A stretch of DNA of 64,000 nt from Monosiga brevicollis MX1 (Eukaryota; Opisthokonta; Choanoflagellata; Craspedida; Salpingoecidae). The first letter of the stretch is position 1. Each line of letters starts with the position of its first letter. Shown one piece after another: positions 39,501-50,178 of this stretch. The notes beneath the pieces were generated by a model. The model did not search any database, was not told where the DNA came from, and saw only the letters and a program-made list of their open reading frames with translations. Location: assembly GCF_000002865.3 (NCBI RefSeq), contig NW_001865040.1, positions 1,547,450-1,611,449 of the forward strand, written 5' to 3'. The translations under genes were made by a program, and so were the position numbers.

Positions 39501-40520
39501 GTCATTCGACCGCGTGGGTGGCATCGCATCCTGCAATCCGCCTTTGAAGACTTTCTCTTCTTTGAGGACACGGATACTGATGAGCAGGGCTATCAGTTGT
39601 TGGTAATAGACCGGTTGACCGGATATGGCACTGTCTTTTTCATGGTCATGACAGTGTTTCTGGCTATTTATGTGCTGATGCTGGCCACAGTGGGCAACGA
39701 GGTGAAGCGAACTGACACGGAGCCCTTGCTTCTACTGAAGGATGGCATGCCCTCCTTCTCATTGACGATGGTGTTGACGGCTTATGCGGGGTATGGCTTT
39801 GATTGTGCCGGTGCCGAAGTCATTCTTCAGACCCTGTTGGATCGCGCCCTCACAACAGAGGCTATCACGCTCGTTGATGGGGCTTGTCAAGTTCGATATT
39901 CTTGTCAAAATTGCCTCTTGTCATCAGATAGCGTGCGCGAGCAGATGGGCTGCCTAGCGGTTGATTTCGTCTCGGACCAGGTTAATGATGGCTTTTTCAT
40001 GTTCAGCTCCCTCAATTTGACGATCATTTCGGAAGGGGGTGGGCAAACAACCCGTATCAGCCGAAATCTGGCCTCTACTGCCCAAGCCCCACTGCACAAT
40101 GTGACGCTGCAGCTGACCACGGCGCTCTACACTTATCAAGCATCCTCCTCCAACACCTATTCACTGATGCAGATGGCAGACATGTTTGCCGTCGACGCCT
40201 CGCGTGCGGCCGTGGTGCGACAGCAGGAGTGCGCGCTGCTGGCGCCGATCTCGCCAACGCATCACGACGGCACCGTGTTCTTTGCCTTTTCAGTGTCATC
40301 AGTCCTAGTTACCGAGTCATTGGAAGCGCGCTACTCGTGGCCAGCTTTGCTCTCGCTGCTCGTCTCGCTCGTGACCTCGGCCATGGGTGCCTTTGGCACC
40401 GCCATCTTGGTAATACGCGTGCTGGCCAAGCGCTATTCAGCACACCGCCGCCGCAGCAAAGAGCTGCTGCTCAATTCCGACCAAAACTATGCCACCATGG
40501 GTGAAGAACCCGGGGTCTGA
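36541..40520 (+). CDS. Large secreted-domain membrane protein, three spans, unknown family
   Basis: Two exons, 36541-39108 and 39225-40520, join in phase (1287 residues from the ATG at 36541; a second ATG at 36592 starts right at the signal peptide MLAFVAFVAVLLGSAVQAV). The first about 860 residues form a beta-rich ectodomain with several N-glycosylation sites and repeated strands resembling PQQ/beta-propeller blades (for example NILWTFEHDP, TVIWTFAP, GQVLWTVTSEP). A short Cys cluster follows (NGLCPLCPSGFVC, NCEVKWDCP). Then come three membrane spans: VAIVINYFLCIFIIWLLYLW, about 60 residues later VFFMVMTVFLAIYVLMLA, and near the end LLSLLVSLVTSAMGAFGTAI. A Cys-bearing loop separates spans 2 and 3. 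The predicted tail (RVLAKRYSAHRRRSKELLLN, then YATM) is cytoplasmic. I do not recognise the family; a surface receptor or adhesion protein is a guess. Confidence 0.85.
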
Positions 40521-40860
40521 AGAAAGTATTCATCGGCTAGCTCTGCCACCAGTGCTGCGGAGGCGAGATATTGTCAGATGCCTGCTTTCAGTGGATGCTA
40601 CTATCATGGAAAGACACGATTTCAAGTGAGGTCGCTGCGCGATCGAAACTGTCAAAACCCCCTTTTTTTTTCTGGCCCGAGGCCTGCAGCAAACGTGACG
40701 AGTTCAATCGATACATCATCACAGCCCTCTGCATGACCGCATCAATGAAAATAAAGGAAAAAAAAGACCACCAATCACGTCCAAGATTTGAGGTGAATAA
40801 ATTGTGCTACTGGTGATTGTAAAGGTCGGGAAGCAGGGAGACAAAGGGGTTTGGAAGAAA
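40521..40860. other. Convergent spacer
   Basis: It lies between the stop of the three-span membrane protein (plus) and the RABGGTB stop (minus). A-rich runs could serve as polyadenylation signals (AATAAA-like at about 40797). No gene is seen. Confidence 0.5.
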
Positions 40861-42281
40861 TCATTTGCCGCTGCGCAGCAGACGGGGTTGCTTATCGCCC
40901 AAAACCCGATCAATGACAGCCTGTGGCATGCAGAAAATGGGGTTTACGGGCGCCAGACTCGGCTCACCCAGCAGAGAGAGACCTGCTAGACCAAAATGTG
41001 TGTGGAAGGGATCTACCATGTCACCAGGCCGATCGGCAATACCGCCTGCATGGATGACGGGGTTGTCCAAAAAAAAAAAAAAAAAAAAAAATGAAATAAG
41101 AAGAAAGAAGAACAACAACCAGGGCTTCGTGAGGCGCTCGCCAACCAGAAATGGGAAACGAGTCTGTTCTGATAAGGAGGCACCACGAACCCGTTTCATC
41201 GTCTTGGCAGGCTAAGATGAAGGCACGAAGCTGATCCTGATCAATCCAGTCAAGTTTATTGAGACAGCTCATGGCAGAAAGAACCCACCTGAAAGAAACA
41301 AGGAGCCCCGACAAGGCGATGAGCCAAGTGTGAGGCAACATGAGCTCATGTAACCGGTCCGCTTGGTCCCGTTTATGATGAGTTTGTTACAAAAGGGTGT
41401 CGATGGCACGACTAAGGCGAGGTAGGTGCAGACCAAGAATAGCAGACGTCAGGCAATTTTTCCGGGCGGCCATTGAATCCACCAGAGGGGAGCTGTCGTT
41501 CGGCGAGCCACCAGCCTAGGAGTTGATCGTCAACACGAGCTAATTCATCTGTCAAATCGCATCCGTAAAAGGTTAGAGTGAGCCATGCGCGCAACAATCG
41601 GCATCAGATTAAGGAAAGAGAAAAAAGTAGCTGAAAAAAAGGTAGGGGAGCACAAGCAGCTACGCTGAAGCCCTTGGCTCGAAGACACGATGATCGTTGT
41701 CTTTTTTTCATCGCCATGTCGGCGTTTGCAGCCTTGTCAGGTCACAAATCCAATCTGTATTGCAGTGCGTGTGCTCATGCGTGCGTGTGCGGAGGTGTCC
41801 ACTAGCGCTTGGGAATCGTACCTGCTATGGCCAGTGCACCCACGCAGCAAAAGATTTGTCCTGCATGGCTTTCCGACGCTGGGCTGACGCCAAAACCACC
41901 ATCAAAGTTCATACAGCGCAGGACGTAGTCGACGGCAGCCTCGAGGTTGAGCTGATCCATGGTCCCGAGTAGCTTAAGGGTGGCCAGGGCACAGAGGGAG
42001 AAACGAGTGTCAATCTCATCCCAGCGATCACCAGCAAAAGAGCCATCGGCCTTCTGGAGGGCAACGACAAAGCGAGTGGCCCCGGCTGCGTAGCGGTCCT
42101 CCATGGCGTCGTAGGTGCAAAGGATTTGGATGGCAGAGAGTGTGTACAGTAGGTGAGGGTCATTGTCGGGCGCGCATGAGAAGCCACCGCTCGTTTCATC
42201 GAAGCACTGCTCGACAAACGCAAGGATGGCGCGGCGGTCCAGCGCCTCGGGTTGGCCCAGCAAGTGCAAGGCAGTTGTGCA
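40861..42281 (-). CDS. RABGGTB: Rab geranylgeranyltransferase beta subunit, 5' end lost in a gap
   Basis: Exons 42281-41822, 41548-41434, 41288-41191 and 41045-40861 join in phase. The protein follows animal RABGGTB closely: [88 protein letters not shown] and [20 protein letters not shown]. The zinc ligands are present (the D and C of DVCYSW, and the H of DPFHT). With the alpha subunit it attaches geranylgeranyl groups to Rab GTPases presented by REP. The first about 70 residues fall in or beyond the 50-N gap at 42282-42331. The intron before the last exon holds a run of about 20 A at 41070-41091. Truncation is from assembly, not from mutation. Confidence 0.95.
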
Positions 42282-42331
42282 NNNNNNNNNNNNNNNNNNN
42301 NNNNNNNNNNNNNNNNNNNNNNNNNNNNNNN
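42282..42331. other. Assembly gap (50 N)
   Basis: Exactly 50 N, a placeholder. It hides the RABGGTB start and probably the shared promoter with TAF9. A run of 15 or more C lies just to its right, near 42367. Confidence 0.98.
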
Positions 42332-42413
42332 AGCATTTTTGTTAAAGACCCCCACCCTTATTAAACCCCCCCCCCCCCCCCGCATTTTTTCTTGTCTTCT
42401 TTGTACAGGCTCA

Positions 42414-43511
42414 ATGCCGGCCTCGGCACAGTTTGTCGTGGATCTCCTTGCCTCAATGGGTATTGTCGACTACGACCCTCTCATTGTGCCTCAACTGCTT
42501 GAATTTGCGCATCGTGAGTGTGTGCTCAGTTTATTATCGAGCAAACCAGATACTTGGTGCCGGGCCATCGCTTGCCACGTCTCACATGGGGGCTGCGGTG
42601 GGCATGTGGCAATGGCTTTCCAGGGCATATGACTTCACATCTCACTACGGCCCAGCGCCTGGCTGAGCATCGCACAAGCACAGCGGATGCCGTGCGCATC
42701 AATCGGCGTGACTTGCAAATGGCAATCAAGGGCTCGGCTGACATGGTGGGCGTACCGCCCCCGCCCCGTGAGTTCTTGATCGACTTTGCCGAGGAAAAGA
42801 ATCGCACTCCTTTGCCCGTGGTCGACTCGAAGAAGCAGGACGTGCGCTTGCCCCCAGCGCGCTACCGCTTGACCATGCCCAACTACACAACGAAGCGCGA
42901 CAAAGTACGAACCCTGGCCTACAGTGCGCGCGTCACATCTTGAATGAAATGTCCACAGGACGTGCTCGGGTAGCCACCCCTCTTAATGCAGCCAGCGTTG
43001 ACTCACTTGACTTGCTTTCTGCCAGGCCAAACGCGCACAACCGGCCGCCTCGCGCGGACCATGGCAGTTGTATCCTACCAAGGTACGCCGATCCACTTCG
43101 ACTCTCTCATCTGTTCCCGACCACACCAGGCCGCTGGCGTTGAATGCGTTTGGCTGGGCTGCCTCTTCATGCCTGCCCTTCTTTGGGCAAAGAGTGTGCG
43201 CCCGGCCAACTTTCATTGTTTTTCCAATTGGCTTTGGCATATGGACGTGGTGTCATATAGAGTTCGGTTGAGGCGGCAGAGCAAGCCAAGCGCAACCGCA
43301 TCGGCCGCAAGCTTAAGGAACAGCAGAGCGCCAGCACGACCGACGCCATTGACCACAGCGCACAGGTGTGTGGCCCAACGTGGCTGCTTCCATCACAATC
43401 ACTAGCTTTCAGCTCCGCTCGCCTCTCCAGACCTCTCACTCATCACCTTTTGTTGACCGATAGACCATGGGACAAACAGCAATGGATCAAGACAACGATG
43501 ACTACGATTAA
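42414..43511 (+). CDS. TAF9: TAF9, TFIID / SAGA histone-fold subunit
   Basis: Exons 42414-42513, 42624-42904, 43026-43082, 43261-43365 and 43464-43511 join in phase to give 196 residues. The N-terminal histone fold matches animal TAF9: MPASAQFVVDLLASMGIVDY, IVPQLLEFAHR, STADAVRINRRDLQMAIKG. The TAF9 core PPPPREFLIDFAEEKNRTPL and LPPARYRLTMPNY follow. The C-terminus is a basic helix (AKRNRIGRKLKEQQ) and a short acidic end (DQDNDDYD), as in animals but without the long Ser/Thr-rich tail of human TAF9. It pairs with TAF6 in TFIID and SAGA. A CAG acceptor lies just before the ATG, so a 5' UTR exon probably lies in or left of the gap. Confidence 0.95.
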
Positions 43512-44620
43512 TAGAATCGAACCATCACCAGCCCGTTCATGTCCATGCGCTCACATGCGTGCGTGCGTGCGTGCGTGCATGCCCATGCCCACCTTTTCTA
43601 TCCCCTTTCCCTCTCTCCCTGTCTCTCTTTTGTCTCTTCCCCGCTTTGTGAGCCCGAACGAAAAGCGCCTTCTACCCACCCCGCCCTCATCCCAAAGCTC
43701 ATCCAGATCTGAATTCATCAAGACCAAGACGAAGCATGTTATGTGTGTGAGAGAGTGAGTGCTTTCAATTTGTCAGCATTTTGTCGGGGTCTCAATTGTT
43801 GTTGAACAATGGCCAAGCGTCAACTTCTTTTGTTGAACGCAACAGTTGGTGTCGCTCTCGATGTAGTTATTGTCGTCTCCCACGAAATACATGTAATGTA
43901 CTGTGCGAAAGCTGATGGTAGTAAAAGCAGCAAAAACAGCAGAAGAAGCAGAACGAGCCAGCGTTGAGCATACGACTTCATTTCAAGTCTCGGCACGACG
44001 CGGTGCGACATCCTGACTGCTCCTGGTCGAGCGACGTCTTTTTCCTCTTCTGCTACGGCTGCTTCTTGCTTGCTGTGGTTTGCATGCGTGCATCGGTGAG
44101 TGTGCACTCCCTTCCCCTCTTGTGCTGGCTTCGTGGGTGGGCATCGGCAACAGAGCAACGGCCTTGCCAGGCCTGCAATGTTGACCCGTTGGCGCACTGT
44201 GCGGCATTCATCTCTTAGCGCAGATTGACGATCTGAGAGTTTCGGGTTCCTGCTGGTCCCTTGGCGCCTCGCTACCCAGTGCCGTGTAGCTGGAGCCCGG
44301 CCGAGTGATCCAGGCGCGCACCGTTCCTCGCACACAGCTGCTGGTGGCATTGCTCTTGTCTCGACAGAGTCGCCTCGTGGCGTGGGTTACGTTCGTGCCG
44401 TGCTCGCGCGCGCGCGCCGCATCGGCTCCTTCTTTTGCCCTGCGTTTCGCTTGCTGCTCCAGTACCTCGATAGCGTGATCCGTTTTCATCCAAACTTCGG
44501 GGCGCGTGAGCGCATCCCGGCCGTTTTTCCTGTCTTCCTATCATCGATCGGTTAGCATGAAAGGTTGGTGAGCCTGCTCGCAGCTTATCCGTTGAACGGG
44601 ACTTTGTGGCTCATCCTAAC
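43512..44620. other. Intergenic, no gene seen
   Basis: It holds a (GCGT)n patch near 43560-43580 and a short plus-strand frame of 52 codons at about 43809 (MAKRQLLLLNATVGVA...) with no supporting evidence. The right part should be the promoter of the mucin-like gene. Confidence 0.5.
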
Positions 44621-47600
44621 ATGTCTGCTGGTTTGTGGCATGCACGGACACCCCCAGCTGCCAGGATGACGGTGCAGGTATGGGTGGCCCTGTCCCTCTT
44701 GCTCAGCACCGGGCCGTGGCTCGCGGTATGCACCACGACGTCCTCCCCCACCACGACATTTGTAGCCAGGTATGGCAATTTTTTTTACTTTGTTACTTTT
44801 TTTTTTTTAAAAATATCCATGCCACTTTCCTGGCGTGTGCTATGTTGATCCGGCTTGGCCGAGCATAATACATCATGCCATACGCGAGCTTCTTGTCGCC
44901 ATTCCTGACTTGGTTCATTTTCTGATCCATATGTCGTCTCAGTGGTGACGCAGACGATAGCGGCTCGGGCACGGGCACTGCTCCACCAACGACCATTCCC
45001 ACAACGTTTTCGACGACGAATGCCGATGATGGCTCTGGTGTTTCAACCACCTTCAATCCCAGTAGCTCCACCCCGTTGGCCACCACAACACTACCCACGG
45101 TACCACCAACCGCCTTCACCACGGCAATGCCCGCCACGACCACCCCCGAGGCCAACAGTAGCACAACTTCCAGCCCCTTGGCCCCGACGCTAGGCCCAAG
45201 CCCTGCCGTATCCACCACGCCGCTGGCACCGAGCACCACTCTGGAAGCCCCGACTGAGGATACCGCCAGCCCATCAGGCACACCGCCTGACACCACGCTG
45301 CCACCCACAGCCCCGACAGGACCTAGCACAACAGAATCCACTGGCTCAGGTAGCGTGGGATCTTCCTCAACCCTTCCGTCAACCACAACGTTGGTCTCGA
45401 CCACAGCAGCTGGTAGCACTACCATGGACGGTTCGGGCGTCGTCACAGTTGTCTCAACAACGCCACCGGGCACAATTTCGAGCACTCCGCCTGCTACAAC
45501 TTTGACCACGCAGAGTACGGCACTGCCCTCCACGCCACTTGCATCGTCAACCTCCAGTGTAAGCGTGCCCCTGACCACAACTGATGCAGGATCGGGCGGT
45601 GGACCAACCACGCCGCCCGTCTCCACCGTCGTAACAACCGCCATGTCCACGACGGATGATGGATCGAGCGGCACGCTGATGACGACCACGGTCCCAGACA
45701 CAGTGTCCATGACCACTAGCACAACGGTGGCTGATGGCTCGAGCAGCAGCAGCACGCTGGTGACTATCACTGTCCCGGACACAACGCCCATGACCACCAC
45801 CACGGAAGATGGCTCAAGCAGCACGCTGGGAACCACCGCCGTCCCAGACACAACGCCCATGATCACTACGGATGATGGCTCGAGCGGCACGTTGGTTACC
45901 ACCACCGTCCCAGACACAACTTCCGTGGCCACTGGCACGACCACGGCCGATGCCTCGAGCAGCACGCTGGTGTTTACCACCACTCCAGCCCCCACACCTC
46001 TGACCACCACCAGCCCGACCACCACTCCAGTTACAGTCACGACAACGAGCGGTGATGATGGGAGCGGTAGTACTAGTACCTTGACGACTGCCGAGCCCAT
46101 CACCACGTCCACCTCTGTCGATCCGGTGACCACCAGTGATGGTTCAGGCGAGCCTTCTTCCACCACTGTATCATCGACCACCACTGCAGAGGATTCAACC
46201 ACGACCTTGCCCACTTCTCCAACACCCGTCACCACGACCAGTGCGTCGGCACCCACCACGTCAAGCGTGGCGACGACATTGCCCACCTCGTCGGCACCCG
46301 CCACTACAACCTCAAACCAACGTTTTGCCTTGCCCGTCGGACTGCTCTTTAACGACGTGCCATTGGATGACTTTGCCCAACTGGACCTTCTTAATGCCCG
46401 CCTAGGCCTCAGGTAACCGCTCTTGTCGCCCTTGTGTCTCGCCTTTTTTGCCTTGCCACAGCATCGCCACCTTGAGGGACATTGTGGATGCTCACTGCCA
46501 CCGGTGTGATGCTAGTGGCGCTGCGGGTGTGCCTGGCCCGCGCGTGGTCGCCTCCTCTGTGTCAGCTTTTGACGCTCGGCGTCGAGCTGAGGGTACGCGA
46601 TTGGATGCATACATTACCGATTTTCCCAGCGAGGCTGATGCGCGCAATGTGGGCGATGCGCTTTTGGATCAAGGCTCCATCACTGTCTCGGACGTGGGTG
46701 TGGGCACAATTGCCGTTGGTGCCCCAGTGGAACAGTCTTCCCTGGACCTGACACCTCTGCAGCTTGGTACGCCTGCCTGCTTGTGTGCGCCTTTCGGTAG
46801 CGCAAGGGATTGGCCTTTGTTGTGTTGTTTTTTCTTTGTGGGTCTAAGTGAGGCATTGTTTGGTCTGGCGACGGCGTTTGCCCCGCATAGACACCACAGA
46901 TGGAGTGGGCGAGGGAGAAGGCTCTTCGCTCAACGACGATGACGATGACGAGCGCGAGTGGCGAATTGCAGCCATCCTTGTGGCGACGCTGCTTGCTCTG
47001 GCGCTGCTGTTGGTCCTGCTTCTTGTTTGGCGCAGGTGGGTTCGACCACACGAAACACATGCATGCTATCGTGTCTTTTGCACTTTGATTTTTCTGAGCC
47101 CTATTTCCAAATTTGTCTTGAACTCGGATCCGCCACTCGAGTTGTGCCTCATCGTGCTCACTGTGTGTGTGCGCGCTGCACGCATTGTGTGACGTGTTTC
47201 CTGCAACGCGCAGGAGGCATCAACGAAAAGCCACACTCGATATTTCTGACGAGATTGCGGGTGAGCCTGAGGCAACGGGTGCTCAAGCACGCCGATACCA
47301 GGCCGACCCCTCGTATGCTAGCCCAATGGCCTGGCGTGCCATGGAACCCGGCATGCGCACCCCAGCGACGCTCACGCGGGTTCAGTCCAAGCCGCTGTTT
47401 CATGACACGTCCCTCGACGAGATTCCAGTTTATCACGAAGCACACAAGATGCCCTTGCTACACGTCAAGTCGGGTCAGCAAGGTCTGTATCTGTGGCTGT
47501 GCTTATCTGTGTGTTTCTCCGTGTGTTTCACTGGGCCGTTTGACGTGTCAGACTCTGCTGTTTGTTGTGGCTTTGCCACATCGTTCAAGCTCTGCATTGT

Positions 47601-47745
47601 CTCAAACAAGTCGCCTGCCTTTGTTGGCCACACTTTAGGCTGGCAAGTGTTGCAGTCACCGTCCCGACAGCATGCGCGGCCCTCCAGCATGCACCAGCAT
47701 AGTCGGCCCAGCGGCGTTCGCGATATTGGACTGTACCCTGTATAA
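44621..47745 (+). CDS. Mucin-like single-pass membrane protein
   Basis: Six exons join in phase: to 44769, 44943-46412, 46462-46766, 46891-47035, 47214-47482 and 47639-47745. The ATG at 44666 gives a signal peptide (MTVQVWVALSLLLSTGPWLA) and 799 residues; an upstream ATG at 44621 is possible. About 450 residues of Thr/Ser/Pro follow, with degenerate repeats of a DGSSxTLxTTTVPDTT type between about 45650 and 45980: a heavily O-glycosylated stalk. A folded segment comes next (exon 3; RLDAYITDFPSEADARNV, then LDQGSITVSDV), then an acidic linker and one membrane span (AAILVATLLALALLLVLLLV). The cytoplasmic tail of about 125 residues has Tyr at RRYQAD, PSYASP, PVYHEA and the end GLYPV. This is the layout of membrane mucins or adhesion receptors; no exact homologue is recognised. 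Confidence 0.85.
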
Positions 47746-49600
47746 ATGTTTCATCTAGTGGTTGGGTTCGCTTGCGACATGACAGGCATACTCTGCCACT
47801 CGTGTCTCGTTGTTGTCCGTAGAGTCATGCGTTGTCGATGATGTCTTTATCCGAGCCTTTTCGCCGATGCTCGCCAATCCGGACCGAACATCGGTTTCGT
47901 CTGCTGCGCAGATACGGTTTGTGTGTAAAAAATCATGCGGCTTGGCAATTTAGCTTTTCTTTTCGGTCTTTCTGTTTGTGTTTGGCTGTGTTGACTCGAG
48001 TTGCGGCGCGTCTTGATGTGCTTGTGAAGATACTTTTCACTTGGTTGTAGCTCTGTGCGCCGGTTTGTGTGTAAGAATTCACGTTTGCGCTCGTTACGAA
48101 AAAGTGATGAGATCTATACCAACGTCATTATGGTTTAAAGCCTTTGCGAGGCGGGCGGGGTCAGCCATATACCGTCTCGCTCGACAAAGTTATTGGTGAT
48201 TGCGCCTTCGGTCAGCAAGCCGCTCTCTCACCAACACCGTTGACTCCCACGATCGTGCGCTCAACCTTGGAGGATGCTTCCCAGAAGCAAGCAAGAAGCG
48301 CTTGTAAGAGCAGAGAGCAGAGCAAATTGCTTGGGAAGTGAGAAGCCAGTTTCGGAACAAGAAAACTTCAAGCGTTATTTTTAGACGTTGAAGAAGAAAA
48401 GCGCGTCATGGAATGTTATGTCACGCTCGACAAGTCGCCATTTTCTTTCTCGCCAACCTTACGATCTTTTCCAACCTATCCAAGCAAGTTGTCCAAGCAA
48501 GTTGACGCGACGGTGGTCAGTCCTGTTGTGCTTCTCGACGCCGACTTTGGCCGTCTCCGCTTGTGTGTGTACGTGTGTGCGGTTCCACCAAATCTCTATT
48601 TATAGGGTATTCTATAAATAGAGCGTCGTTTGCTTTCTCTTTTGTCATCTCTCACTCACTGCGTGCTCTTATTGTTCGCCGACGGCTTGTCGCCGTTGAA
48701 CGTGTTGCCACCTGTCCGACGACGACGACGCGGTGCTGGGCATCGATCGCAGGCCGATTCGAGCTTTTGGTTTCAGAGATTTCAATCCCAGCAGGCTCGC
48801 CATCCTTCCTTCGCGCCCTCTTTGTGCGCTTCTTGGACTCTAGCGTCCAAGCATCCCCATCGCCGCACACGAAGAGGTATAGGCTCTGCCCTTCTCGCGT
48901 GAGCTTGTTTGGTATCTGGTACCTTCGCCGCGCTTTTCTCCAAGAAGATAGCCCAGGCCCCTCGCCAACAACTTTTCAGCACGGTTCGTGAGCAACACAC
49001 AGCCTCTGCTGGGCCTTTTCACATGAGCTATCGCGATGAGTCGCAACTGTTCTCCCCTCACCTGCTCTACTCGTTCGGGTTCTTGTTGTTTTATTTGGTG
49101 TTTTTTTCCCGTTCCTTTGTATGTTGTTTGGTTTGGTGCTGTGCTGACCGCCGGACAGTTGGGCATGTTGGACACGCACGTTTCCACGCAAACCTCTGCC
49201 CTTTCCCTGCTGGAGAGCCCTTCGTGGTCGTTTAGATCCCCCACCCCATCTCGCTATTGTACAAGTTCTGCCCCAGCACGCTTGGCTTGTGTGGGCTTGG
49301 GAGCCCTGGCTGTTTCAGCTGCCCCCACCGCCACCACGATCGCACGTCGCGCCGCCTTTGGCATGGCGGCTCCAGCAGCAGACGAATATGGTCCGTAGTT
49401 ATCCATCCCGTAGTTAGCCATCCCATCACTCCGACTTTTTGCTTCAAATCTCCGCTTCTTGTTTCTTTGCGTCTTGCCCCTGCTGTCCTCGCGCCAGCTT
49501 GCCCTCATGTCCCTTTCCCCCCCCGTCGTCTTCCATCCTTCTGGCGGCCCCCTTTCGATGTCTTGCTGTTTAGCTCGCTGCTCCAGTCGGGTCTTGAGCC
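47746..49600. other. Intergenic or unresolved upstream exons
   Basis: No exon is placed with confidence. A plus-strand frame near 49260-49395 reads ACVGLGALAVSAAPTATTIA and could be an upstream exon of the next gene. A TATA-containing palindrome at 48594-48623 is listed separately. Confidence 0.4.
48594..48623. promoter_or_regulatory. Palindrome carrying a TATA-like box on both strands
   Basis: CTCTATTTATAG, six bases, CTATAAATAGAG: perfect 12-base arms. Each strand reads CTATAAATAG, a classical TATA-box core. It lies in a gene-poor stretch between the mucin-like gene and the RyR-repeat gene, so a promoter or a terminator-like hairpin are both possible. Confidence 0.5.
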
Positions 49601-50178
49601 GGTTGTACGGGTACCCCAGTGATGAGGATCCCAGTTCGTTTGGCATGCGGGCCAACATACAGTCCTGCCGTGCTGCAGTCCAAGCCATTACCGCCGCCCG
49701 TCGTGCAGGGCACCCCATCGCGGTGGAGAAAGTTGCCGAAGCCGTGCACGATGGCTGGGCTCTAGCCGCTCGCACCGTCTGGGATGCCACCAAATATGGC
49801 TCCGCTCTAACATCCACGTCAGACTGCAAGACAGCCCCCTCGACACAGCCCGGTCCGAGCCGGCCTGGCGCCAAGACTGTCAACCCCCACCCCAACTCCA
49901 GTTCTGGCCCCAAGTCGGGCAAGAACCAACCAGCCCTGTTTCAGAGAGGTTGTTTTGCCTCACAATCAGCTTACGACAAATATAAATCACGTGTTGCCTT
50001 GGGCGCCACGCCCTACACAGAACTCTCCGACGACGAGAAGGCCAAAGACCGAGCCATTGTCGAAACCATTCTGCAACTGCTGCAGCGTGAAGGTCAGCTG
50101 CATGATCGCGACATTATTCGTGAGGACGTGAACATCGCAAGACGCGTTCACGATCTGAACAGCGTTGTGTTTCTTTAA
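49600..50178 (+). CDS. Small protein with a ryanodine-receptor-type (RyR) repeat; start uncertain
   Basis: The frame is continuous to the stop at 50176. The first half reads SRLYGYPSDEDPSSFGMRAN, then AVEKVAEAVHDGWALAARTV; the end has GATPYTELSDDEKAKDRAIV followed by ETILQLLQ. This matches the RyR domain pattern, in which LAExVHxxWA is followed by PYDELxExEKxxDR and a helix. In the canonical repeat the two halves are closer; here a Ser/Pro-rich insert of about 60 residues separates them. RyR repeats occur in ryanodine receptors and also singly in other proteins, including prokaryotic and phage ones. No channel domain is present, so a calcium-release role should not be assumed. The 5' end is not settled: the frame may begin at ATG 49507 or follow an unseen intron. 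Confidence 0.55.
   Translation, partial: RLYGYPSDEDPSSFGMRANIQSCRAAVQAITAARRAGHPIAVEKVAEAVHDGWALAARTVWDATKYGSALTSTSDCKTAPSTQPGPSRPGAKTVNPHPNSSSGPKSGKNQPALFQRGCFASQSAYDKYKSRVALGATPYTELSDDEKAKDRAIVETILQLLQREGQLHDRDIIREDVNIARRVHDLNSVVFL

Noticed and set aside
43809-43967. A 52-codon plus-strand frame beginning MAKRQLLLLNATVG
   Set aside because: Short, no homologue, and ends in a simple AGCAGA-rich stretch; chance cannot be excluded.
44272-44544. An Arg-rich minus-strand frame in CpG-rich sequence
   Set aside because: Composition-driven; no splice context or homologue recognised.
44793-46304. A 503-codon open frame on the minus strand opposite the mucin-like exon
   Set aside because: It is the mirror of a Thr/Ser-rich low-complexity coding exon; the plus-strand frame has a signal peptide, in-phase splice sites and a membrane span.
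49254-49922. A 222-codon minus-strand frame
   Set aside because: It overlaps the RyR-repeat coding frame on the plus strand and shows no family pattern.
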